Positions 57,280 through 64,000 of a stretch of DNA of 64,000 nt are shown here, one piece after another. A program made the position numbers and the translations under genes. Position 1 is the stretch's first letter. Each line of letters opens with the position of its first letter. The notes below the pieces were generated by a model that saw only the letters and a program-made list of their open reading frames with translations, did not search any database and was not told where the DNA came from. This stretch comes from Flavilitoribacter nigricans DSM 23189 = NBRC 102662 (GTDB lineage Bacteria > Bacteroidota > Bacteroidia > Chitinophagales > Saprospiraceae): NCBI RefSeq assembly GCF_002646595.1, contig NZ_PDUD01000027.1:1-64000 (forward strand), in the 5' to 3' direction.

Positions 57280-57960
57280 ATGAGTCAGGAAGTTAGCGAT
57301 TTTATTCCTTACAAAGGAATTCGTTATCCTAAAGCAGAGATGCTCAAGCGCAGCCGGGAGTTTTACCAGTTCATGGATAAGCGCCGGACGGTTCGGGATT
57401 TTTCGGATAAGAAAATTCCCAAAGAGGTCATCGACAATATTGTGCTGGCGGCAGCGACTGCTCCTTCCGGTGCTCATAAGCAACCCTGGACCTTTTGTAT
57501 TGTCTCTGATCCTGGGATCAAGGCTAAAATTCGCGAAGCGGCCGAACAGGAAGAATACGAGAATTACAACGGCCGGATGTCGGAAGAGTGGCTGGAAGAC
57601 CTGCAGCCCTTCGGAACCGACTGGCATAAGCCCTTTCTGGAAACAGCGCCTTATCTGATCATTATTTTCAAAAAGGCCTACGATCTGGTAAACGGAGAAA
57701 AGCACAAGAATTACTACGTAAACGAATCGGTCGGAATTGCCACGGGCGTATTGCTGACCGCGATCCATAATGCCGGGCTGGTCTCATTGACCCACACACC
57801 GAGTCCGATGAATTTTTTGCATGAGATCCTGGATCGTCCCGAAAATGAAAGAGCCTTTTTGCTGATCCCGGTCGGCTATGCGGACAAAGAAGCCAAGGTG
57901 CCTAATCTGCAGCGGAAAACGAAGGAAGAAGTGGTGGTTTATTATAAGGATAAGTCCTGA
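57280..57960 (+). CDS. Nitroreductase family protein, iodotyrosine-deiodinase-like
   Basis: 226-residue FMN protein. RRTVRDFSDKKIP and APSGAHKQPWTF are the FMN-binding beginning. The segment EEYENYNGRMSEEWLEDL...DWHKPFLETAP matches the active-site lid of iodotyrosine deiodinase (IYD), where Glu, Tyr and Lys residues bind the halotyrosine zwitterion; similar residues are present here. IYD homologues exist in bacteria and reduce halotyrosines. No membrane anchor is present. The specific substrate is inferred. Confidence 0.85.
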   Translation: MSQEVSDFIPYKGIRYPKAEMLKRSREFYQFMDKRRTVRDFSDKKIPKEVIDNIVLAAATAPSGAHKQPWTFCIVSDPGIKAKIREAAEQEEYENYNGRMSEEWLEDLQPFGTDWHKPFLETAPYLIIIFKKAYDLVNGEKHKNYYVNESVGIATGVLLTAIHNAGLVSLTHTPSPMNFLHEILDRPENERAFLLIPVGYADKEAKVPNLQRKTKEEVVVYYKDKS

Positions 57961-58294
57961 TCCGGTACCGCTCTAAATTTTTTTGTAGGAAAAACGGGAA
58001 AATAGAACTAATTCCGGGCAAACTACGTTTAATAATTGATGGAGGCAAAAACTATATAGACTGCACCCAATCTCAAGCAGAGAAACGATTTTAACCAGCC
58101 TAATATCACGAGCTAACACACACAGCCTGGATATCGCCGAAGCAGATGCTTTGGATGACACTAACACACCCTCCAGCCAAACACCTAAAAGTGCCCTAGG
58201 TAGCAAGCCTAATCACACGTTAACTTTACTTTACAAAGATTTGTTAGATGCCGGTCTGGTGATCGGATATTTATCACGGTAGAAAACAAAATTC
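57961..58294. other. Leader region of the primary-type sigma gene
   Basis: 334 bp with no supported gene; presumably promoter and leader of the sigma factor gene. Confidence 0.4.
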
Positions 58295-59164
58295 ATGCGA
58301 GCATTAGTTATTACTCATAACATTACCCGTCGGGACAGTATGTCGATTGAGAAGTACCTCAATGAGGTCTCTAAATACGATGTACTCACCCCAGAGGAAG
58401 AACTACGTCTGTTCCGCCGGTTCAAAGATGGAGACGAGGCTGCTTTTCAAAAGATTATTCGCAGTAACCTTCGCTTTGTCATCTCTGTAGCCAAGCAATA
58501 CCAGCATACTGGTTTGAGCCTGGACGATCTGATCAACGAAGGCAATATAGGTTTGATAAAAGCTGCCCAACGGTTTGATGAAACCCGCGGGTTCAAATTT
58601 ATTTCCTACGCCGTCTGGTGGATTCGCCAGTCCATTTTGCAGGCGATCGGTGAGAAATCGAAAAAGATCCGCCTCCCGGCCAACTACCAATCCCGTATTC
58701 AGGAAGTAGTACGTACCCGTAACGAACTGTACCAGGAACTGGAACGCGAACCCAGCCTGGCCGAGATCGCTGCGGTAACGGACCTGAAGGAAAGCGATAT
58801 TGAGAACTGCCTGCGGGACGTCAAATACTGTAAATCTCTGAACGAACCGGTAGGTGAGGACGAAGACAGTGCTTCTCTCGAAGAAATGCTGGCCGATGCC
58901 GTACTGCCCAGTCCGGACTCCGATCTGGTAGGTACCGAATCACTGCGTATCGAGCTGACCGAACTACTGGGTTCCCTGAGTGCGAGAGAAGCCGAGATCC
59001 TGTCCATGTATTTTGGACTGAATCGCAAGCAGCCGCTGAGCCTGCAGGACATCAGTGATTATCTGGACCTCAGCCGCGAACGGGTGCGTCAGATCAAAGA
59101 TCGTGCACTCCGGAAACTGAAACGCAAAATATTTAACGAAGGAATGGTTTTTAGTGTGAACTAA
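58295..59164 (+). CDS. Primary-type sigma-70 factor (RpoD/SigA-like)
   Basis: 289 residues without the large region 1.1, the short form usual for Bacteroidota primary sigmas. Region 1.2 begins SIEKYLNEVSKYDVLTPEEE; region 2 contains NLRFVISVAKQYQHTGLSLDDLINEGNIGLIKAAQRFDETRGFKFISYAVWWIRQSI; region 3 follows, and region 4 includes LSLQDISDYLDLSRERVRQIKDRALRKLK. Region 2.4-3.0 (LQAIGEKSKKIRLPANYQSRIQ) differs from the usual RLPLNKIG-type, so it may be a paralogue and not the housekeeping factor. Confidence 0.9.
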   Translation: MRALVITHNITRRDSMSIEKYLNEVSKYDVLTPEEELRLFRRFKDGDEAAFQKIIRSNLRFVISVAKQYQHTGLSLDDLINEGNIGLIKAAQRFDETRGFKFISYAVWWIRQSILQAIGEKSKKIRLPANYQSRIQEVVRTRNELYQELEREPSLAEIAAVTDLKESDIENCLRDVKYCKSLNEPVGEDEDSASLEEMLADAVLPSPDSDLVGTESLRIELTELLGSLSAREAEILSMYFGLNRKQPLSLQDISDYLDLSRERVRQIKDRALRKLKRKIFNEGMVFSVN

Positions 59165-59565
59165 ATCGGTGGGCAAGGCCGTCCGCAGGACCGTCAACCT
59201 ACCGCTAATGCACGTTTAAACCGAGATATACCGGGCACCCAGGCCGCCAATGTGTGGTCTGGGTGTCCTGCATTTTGGACCCACGGTACGGGCGTATGTT
59301 TCCGTAAGGGGATATTGTAAATGCAATTTTCCCGCTGGGCCCGCGCCTGGGACCGGCTTTTCGTCCACACCTGATACAAAGTGATCTGGTCCTGACGGAT
59401 TTGCACCGTCGGGATTCCCAACCAATTTCACGTCAGTACACCTCGTCCGATCTTCACAAAGAGCGAAGTGGAAGAGTATACTTAATACAGCTTGCCGCAC
59501 TGCAAGTTGTTCGTATGCAATTCCGGTTTCGGCCGGTATTTATTCATCCACTAAAAAATCGGACA
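59165..59565. other. GC-rich, stem-forming region after the sigma gene (candidate RNA)
   Basis: 401 bp with no supported protein gene. The part from about 59225 to 59470 is unusually GC-rich and pairs with itself: a 13-bp stem (59233-59245 with 59256-59268, two G-U pairs), GGGGATATTG (59308-59317) with CAATTTTCCC (59324-59333), and GACGG-ATTTGCA-CCGTC (59394-59410). I cannot name the RNA. Confidence 0.4.
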
Positions 59566-60171
59566 ATGAAACAATTAGTCAGCGGTTTCCTGGTCGGGAT
59601 CTCGGTCCTCTTCGCCCTGGAAGGGTGGTGGAGTGATCAACTGGAAATGACCATTCAGGAAACCACCAAAGAACGGGACGAATACTGGGCGCAGTATTAC
59701 TCCGCCAAACTCTCGGAAGAGCGATCGGATTGTTTTCAACTCAGAGAGCAAGATCGACTGGATTGTGAGGATCAACTAAAAGCGACCTGGAAGGAGGCCT
59801 ACCGTCAGGGGGAAGCTGCCGGAAAAAGTGAGGCCAAAAACAAGTATGAGGACCTGCTTGCCCGGAACCGGGAATTTATCCACGTGCTTTTCCGGCAAAG
59901 AGATTCATTGCGGGTAGAAATGAAGAAGATCAAACTGAACCGGAAAACGCCGGTCTACCGGGATCATTCAGCTCCAAGGTCGGCCAAAGTAGTGCGGAGT
60001 ACCCAGGAGGAGCCACCCATTGCGATTGCCAGAGGTAGTGTGGCCCCCGGTACTTCGAAGTTGCCGCTACTCGCGACTTATGTGCTCGGAATGATCTTCC
60101 TTGTGCTCATCATTACTCTGCTGCTACTGCGTCTGCGGCAAAACAGAAAACGCAGAAGATTTCGCCTGTAA
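59566..60171 (+). CDS. Coiled-coil membrane protein of unknown function
   Basis: 201 residues from ATG 59566 (MKQLVSGFLVGIS). N-terminal hydrophobic segment (about 3-18), a long charged helical stretch rich in Glu/Lys/Arg/Gln (about 25-120), a flexible linker, and a C-terminal membrane helix (about 168-190, LLATYVLGMIFLVLIITLLLL) followed by a very basic tail (RLRQNRKRRRFRL). I recognise no family. Confidence 0.6.
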   Translation: MKQLVSGFLVGISVLFALEGWWSDQLEMTIQETTKERDEYWAQYYSAKLSEERSDCFQLREQDRLDCEDQLKATWKEAYRQGEAAGKSEAKNKYEDLLARNREFIHVLFRQRDSLRVEMKKIKLNRKTPVYRDHSAPRSAKVVRSTQEEPPIAIARGSVAPGTSKLPLLATYVLGMIFLVLIITLLLLRLRQNRKRRRFRL

Positions 60172-61009
60172 GTAATGGCACTCCGTGCTCGTAATATGAA
60201 ATCTCTTTGATATCTGGATTTATTGAGGAGAAGATCGTATCGAACGTTTACCAACCATTCCCAAATTTGCTGATCGTGAGGATAGATCCCACGCTCGTAC
60301 TGCCAGCCTTAGCAAATTTAAATTTCACCATAGTTTTACACGGCACCCGGAAGAACTCCGTCGGGTGGAAACAGCGGCGGAAGTGAGCTTATGCGCTGCG
60401 TGAGGTCTAAAGGAAGCCTCCGCCCCAAAAGCCCGTCCACTTGGCTAAAGGAGGCAGAAGCTACCGAAAGGCCAAAAATTAAAATGCCCGCGTGACATAG
60501 ATCTAAGGTTTAGTTTAATTATGAAAAATGGATTTAAGTCGACATCCTTTTGACTGTCGAACAATAGTGTTTCTGAAAATCTCTTTGGCCGGCAAAGCGA
60601 TCTTTAGGAACACTTTTTCTTTATGTCCGGGCTCAGGGACGAAAACTTTTAGACATCCCTTTTGGGTCGGAAAACTTACGGCCTGTGCAACTGTGGCAAG
60701 GCCGTGTTTTGCTGATGTAGTAAAGATAATAATTGTTTTTAATTAACTGAAATTCAATTTATTATCGAATCGAGTAGTGGGAAGGCAAGAGCCGGGGAAG
60801 GCGACTTCAAACGCCAAGTTTGGAGACTTAGGCGAAAATTTTCGCCTACCGGGATAACTGATCAGTCTTGCCTTCGGATTTTGGAGAGCGATCAACGCAA
60901 AGCGATCGGACGGATGCCTTTTTTAGCTTCTATATTAGTTTTTTTTACTGAATGTTAAATTTTCAATATTTTTAAGGCGAATGACTGCACCTCAGTTAAA
61001 AGCAGGGTA
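60172..61009. other. 838-bp gap; palindrome and possible structured parts, no gene
   Basis: No convincing protein gene. A perfect 20-nt palindrome TAGGCGAAAATTTTCGCCTA lies at 60829-60848. Around 60340-60470 there are GC-rich self-complementary pieces such as CACCCG/CGGGTG and GGCGGAAG. A short open frame at 60528-60746 lacks any recognisable content. Confidence 0.45.
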
Positions 61010-62152
61010 ATGACAGCAAAACAAGACGAACACAAAAAAAGGAGCAACCGGTTTAGAGATGCTATTGATCAACACTTAGAAAAGATAAACATGCCTCCGG
61101 AGGAGCTGTATGCCTTTTTTAAAGTGGAACGGAAGTATTTTCGGAGTGCCAAGTTTAATTTTCCCAACAATCCGGCGCAGCAGAAGCCCTTCACGATCGA
61201 CTTTGTGAGTAAGATCGTAGCTTACTGCGGGATCAAGCCGACCACCTTTCTGCTCACCAGGGACGAGTTCGAAAACTGGGAAAATAACTTTCCGGAGGAA
61301 AAAGACCCAAAGCATTACTATTTACGGGCTTCTGATCTGAAAGGGTGGAATAATCAGCACGACAACCGTAAAGTTATCGACTTGGATTATTCCCCTGGCG
61401 ATGAACGCGAGCGGGACGAATTTGCTACGCGTTACCGGGAAGCTATAACTCCGTTCATTACTAAAACTACGGACATTTTTTATGTTTCCGAATTTTTGGG
61501 TAAGGGGTCATTTCTGGAACCTGGAGTGATCATGGATGCTTACCAAAAAGCCCATGAGGATATTTTTCTGGAAATAGAGAAACAATTGGAAGCAAATAAG
61601 GATTTTAAATACACACGCATTCTGCGTTTACCGGCCAGTCGGTTTTACAACCGTTCCCTACCTTCTGAAAAAATAGTAGAAGCTATTAAATATTGCAGCA
61701 TTCCCACTTTCCAGCATATCTACCGTTGTTTACAGAAATATGAGCAACAGGTGTCTTTTATTGTAGCACCCGTTACCCATTTATTGTCTTTTGGCCTTTT
61801 GCAGGGAAGCACAAAAGTCATATTATCGGAGCAGTATAAATATATTCACGATGAAATTCTTGATCCTAATGACCTGATTGTGCCCGCAGTTTTATATATT
61901 GATGAGTGTCCCGAGGGAGAACATCCTTTAAACAATCTTTGGGATATTTATCTAAAGGAATTCAAGAAGATGTTCTGGCGACAGAATATCCGTATCAATA
62001 AGCTCAATATCATGGGCGTAACAAAAAAGGCCCACGATGAAGTTACTACCAGCTCGGCGGCAATAATGGATGATGCCGAACTGGATCTTCCGTCTGCATT
62101 AAAAGAAAACATCTGCGCCAAGCTGGATTTCATCCGGGATTATACACTTTAA
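61010..62152 (+). CDS. Unrecognised 380-residue protein
   Basis: 380 residues from ATG 61010. I do not recognise the family. The N-terminal about 90 residues (NRFRDAIDQHLEKINMPPEELYAFFKVERKYF ... KIVAYCGIKPTTFLLT) look like a small helical DNA-binding or HTH-like unit, and residues about 145-350 look like an alpha/beta domain (TRILRLPASRFYNRSLPSEKIVEAIKYC, VSFIVAPVTHLLSFGLLQGSTKVILSEQ) possibly of a sensor type. A regulatory protein would fit but this is conjecture. Base composition is more AT-rich than neighbouring housekeeping genes. Confidence 0.6.
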   Translation: MTAKQDEHKKRSNRFRDAIDQHLEKINMPPEELYAFFKVERKYFRSAKFNFPNNPAQQKPFTIDFVSKIVAYCGIKPTTFLLTRDEFENWENNFPEEKDPKHYYLRASDLKGWNNQHDNRKVIDLDYSPGDERERDEFATRYREAITPFITKTTDIFYVSEFLGKGSFLEPGVIMDAYQKAHEDIFLEIEKQLEANKDFKYTRILRLPASRFYNRSLPSEKIVEAIKYCSIPTFQHIYRCLQKYEQQVSFIVAPVTHLLSFGLLQGSTKVILSEQYKYIHDEILDPNDLIVPAVLYIDECPEGEHPLNNLWDIYLKEFKKMFWRQNIRINKLNIMGVTKKAHDEVTTSSAAIMDDAELDLPSALKENICAKLDFIRDYTL

Positions 62153-62177
62153 CCTATCCTTTAGAGATAGGAAAAAC

Positions 62178-62185
62178 TATCTTTG
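62178..62185 (+). promoter_or_regulatory. TAnnTTTG promoter element before the small gene at 62297
   Basis: TATCTTTG, identical to the element before the tRNA cluster at 3782. A hairpin with 11-bp arms (62240-62250 with 62269-62279, TTTAGAGTATG) lies between it and the next gene. Confidence 0.5.
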
Positions 62186-62296
62186 CGCGCATTTCGTTTT
62201 TTGTGAGAACTATAATTGTTAACTAAACCAATTTCTAAATTTAGAGTATGCGTTCATTACTATTATTTCATACTCTAAACTAAGGATCATTATGAT

Positions 62297-62521
62297 ATGA
62301 GCAATAAAGAGAAAGATATTGAAGAGATAAAACTCCAGACATTCCGCGAGACCGTAAAATTCCTGAAGCGTTACGCCAGTATTCCCCCCAACGGAGTAAT
62401 TCCTTATAACTTTTTTGTGGAAAGTGGATTTGATGCGGAAAAAGCCCTGCGGCTGAGAGATGAATATTCCAGGAAGCTGGATAAGAAGTATGGGCTGGAT
62501 GATATTAAAAAGTCATTGTAA
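62297..62521 (+). CDS. Small hypothetical protein, 74 residues
   Basis: 74 residues, charged, helical: begins MSNKEKDIEEIKLQTFRETV and ends KYGLDDIKKSL. No recognised family. It has its own promoter-like element and an inverted repeat upstream, which supports expression. It is on the same strand as and 144 bp after the 380-residue gene. Confidence 0.55.
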   Translation: MSNKEKDIEEIKLQTFRETVKFLKRYASIPPNGVIPYNFFVESGFDAEKALRLRDEYSRKLDKKYGLDDIKKSL

Positions 62522-62612
62522 AGCCAGGTAGCAAAAGTCCAATAGCGGAAAATTTAAGCGCCCGGCGGTTGACTGCCCGGCGCATGAAGTATTAAATATA
62601 CCCTACCTTCTT

Positions 62613-62837
62613 TTAGAAAGTAGGAAACAGATCATGATCCCTGGCTGAATGAAAATCCTCTCCAATCGAATAAACCGAATAAAGATCTTTTGATTCAAAA
62701 TCATTCGTTAGCTGGCGCTGATCGGTGTCTACCGAAGGTTCGCATTCCGTAGCCGGTAAATAATCCTCCCGCAAAGAATAGGAGGGGAGTGTCTCGCCTG
62801 GGATGTAGGGAATGTCCCAAAAATCAGAATTGTGCAT
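62613..62837 (-). CDS. Small hypothetical protein, 74 residues
   Basis: 74 acidic residues (begins MHNSDFWDIPYIPGETLP). No family recognised. It lies 66 bp after the OB-fold-like gene on the same strand, so it may be the last gene of a three-gene operon running from 63596. A real gene is plausible but not proven. Confidence 0.4.
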   Translation of the reverse strand: MHNSDFWDIPYIPGETLPSYSLREDYLPATECEPSVDTDQRQLTNDFESKDLYSVYSIGEDFHSARDHDLFPTF

Positions 62838-62903
62838 TTTATTTGTTTTTGGTGAAGCAATAAGTCTTCAGACACATCCGGACCTGCTCCAGGATCGTTC
62901 GTA

Positions 62904-63332
62904 TTACAAAGATGCCTGGTCGTAGTGTCTTTGCCTGAATTCCGTTTCCTTGGTCTTGAAATAAATGAAGTTGATATCTCCTCTCTGAAAAACCGGCTTC
63001 ACAATCCCTAATGCAGATATCTCACTTCCTTCGGGCGGAGGTACCTTATTGGTGAAACAAATTATGGATTGCTTGCCTTTCAGATCTCGTAGAAAATAGA
63101 ACCCTCCTAAATGATTAATGAAAAAAGAGGCGGTCACTTCTCCTACCGCAACGACCGGCCGGTTGACCTGTTCCTGAACGTCAAAGTATATGGAGCTGAT
63201 ATTCAGCTCATCCTCAGAAGATCCGGAATCGATCGAGGGGGGCAGACAGGTGATATAAAATACCACCAGTAAACCGAACAGAACAAATAATCTAAATTTA
63301 ATGAGGGCTAATCTTCTACTTCTCATTCTCAT
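62904..63332 (-). CDS. Membrane-anchored small beta protein (OB-fold-like)
   Basis: 142 residues. Basic N-terminus, membrane helix or signal at about 12-30 (FRLFVLFGLLVVFYITCLP), then a beta-rich soluble part with alternating pattern VVAVGEVTASFFINHLGGFYFLRDLKGKQSIICFTN ... SALGIVKPVFQRGDINFIYF that resembles the tRNA_anti-like OB fold. Identity is tentative. It is 12 bp from the upstream gene of the same strand. Confidence 0.55.
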   Translation of the reverse strand: MRMRSRRLALIKFRLFVLFGLLVVFYITCLPPSIDSGSSEDELNISSIYFDVQEQVNRPVVAVGEVTASFFINHLGGFYFLRDLKGKQSIICFTNKVPPPEGSEISALGIVKPVFQRGDINFIYFKTKETEFRQRHYDQASL

Positions 63333-63344
63333 GACAAAATGGAT

Positions 63345-63596
63345 TTAGTGAGTGTTGCGAAATATCCGGGAACGATTTTCGGAAAGCAGCCGGTTTCTGG
63401 ATTGCTCCCCTTTTTGGTAGAGATACTGTTCAACGGCCTGCCGGGATCCCAGCTTCCTTTTCAGTAGATTGATCCCGCTAATTGCGGAAAAGGTGGCTTC
63501 ATCCCGGATCAGTTCCTCTTCAATACTTCGGCACTGATCGGCGGGCAATTCGTTAAAACAGTATTTCAGCAGATTTTTGAAATTTGCGTTTTTCAT
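63345..63596 (-). CDS. Small hypothetical protein, anti-sigma-like start
   Basis: 83 residues. The opening (LLKYCFNELPADQCRSIEEELIRDEATFSAISGINLLKRKLG) resembles the short N-terminal helices of Bacteroidota anti-sigma-like proteins, but there is no zinc-binding His-Cys pair or membrane helix. It is 12 bp ahead of the membrane protein gene, with which it is probably co-transcribed. Confidence 0.5.
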   Translation of the reverse strand: MKNANFKNLLKYCFNELPADQCRSIEEELIRDEATFSAISGINLLKRKLGSRQAVEQYLYQKGEQSRNRLLSENRSRIFRNTH

Positions 63597-64000
63597 GGCA
63601 GTAATGGAATGTTTAATGAATTGGTTATGGTTTGGTGACTATGAAATGCAGCCGTTGCCAACTGCGATTTTCTAAAGTGTTTAGAACCAATGCTGATTAA
63701 TATTTCTGTATTGGCAATTGTATTAGTTATACTTCACTGCGGATGGAAACGTGAGTGCTAAAACTGATTTTTTTATTTTTTTCTTCAAAGGCAAGAAAAA
63801 TGAGTTGCAATTAGCCTTTTATTGTCCGAAAATGCAGCTTAGATTGAATTTTAAAATATTGATTATCAATATTTTATGTTTTTAGCCTCTTTTTTATTAA
63901 AGATTTAGCCAGTCTTATGAAGGGGGTGGAAATTTTGGGAAATCTTGTGTTGGGCTATAAATTTGTATATGTGATTAAAAGTCTGCCAAACAACAATAGT
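63597..64000. other. AT-rich right-edge stretch
   Basis: 404 bp with no supported gene. Leftward promoter of the small operon probably lies in 63600-63750. The last 60 bases hold TATAAATTTG, a promoter-like sequence for a gene beyond the edge. Confidence 0.4.

Noticed and set aside
59394-59420. GGTGCAAATCC on the minus strand, resembling the core of a cobalamin riboswitch
   Set aside because: The remaining conserved elements are not recognisable and the only sequence downstream on that strand is antisense to the sigma factor gene, so there is nothing to regulate.
59216-59500. Minus-strand 94-codon open frame
   Set aside because: It overlaps the self-complementary GC-rich region, has many Pro/Gly/Arg residues and no recognisable domain; more likely a by-product of a structured RNA.
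60528-60746. 72-codon plus-strand frame
   Set aside because: No recognisable domain, no promoter-like element, and irregular composition.

Overview
The window is chromosomal DNA from a member of the Bacteroidota, most likely a Saprospiria/Lewinella-like marine or sediment bacterium (the order is my inference). The evidence is: two proteins with gliding-motility-type C-terminal domains typical of type IX secretion cargo (one an SprB-repeat adhesin), a TonB receptor paired with a DUF4249 lipoprotein, single-chain glycine decarboxylase, short primary-type sigma factor, a SprB/LamG/fucosidase/sulfatase repertoire, and promoters with the Bacteroidota -7 element TAnnTTTG instead of a classical -10.

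Layout. 0.4-18.3 kb is the conserved information-processing block: xerC-like recombinase, hpf, an arylsulfotransferase-like lipoprotein, a tRNA cluster (two decayed tRNA-like copies, then Thr-TGT, Tyr-GTA, Gly-TCC, Thr-GGT), tuf, tRNA-Trp, secE, nusG, rplK, rplA, rplJ, rplL, rpoB, rpoC. 18.4-22.6 kb has a DUF697 membrane protein, a compound repeat region, and a TonB receptor/DUF4249 pair. 22.7-33.6 kb is a small carbohydrate locus: DUF1080 lipoprotein, GH95 fucosidase, FucP-type transporter, AraC regulator, a three-domain esterase, a HAD hydrolase and a sulfatase, together suggesting use of sulfated, acylated fucose-containing glycans. 33.7-46 kb holds a UPF1-like helicase, a CarboxypepD_reg protein, an ABC exporter, gcvP, a RAYT transposase embedded in its own REP palindromes, a thiolase, a LamG/T9SS protein and YbaB.

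46-56 kb holds an ATP-dependent DNA ligase, an ArsR regulator with a tiny cysteine-rich peptide gene, a 1559-residue SprB adhesin, a thioredoxin-SPOR fusion, and a divergent XRE regulator/ECF sigma pair around a 16-bp palindrome. 56-60 kb holds an SDR, an iodotyrosine-deiodinase-like nitroreductase, a primary-type sigma factor, a candidate structured RNA region, and a coiled-coil membrane protein. 60-64 kb is accessory DNA with unrecognised small genes.

The most interesting observation is at 47.72-48.30 kb: an ArsR-type regulator with a 16-nt palindrome in front of it and a second near-copy in front of a 26-codon gene whose product has three Cys-Cys pairs spaced exactly seven residues apart, closed by its own terminator. 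It looks like a minimal metal(loid)-responsive regulator plus chelating micropeptide. Other notable items are the decayed tRNA tandem, the REP/RAYT unit, a recurring AAGTTT/AAACTT palindrome family, a candidate small RNA near the fucose locus, and a NusG with a long acidic extension.
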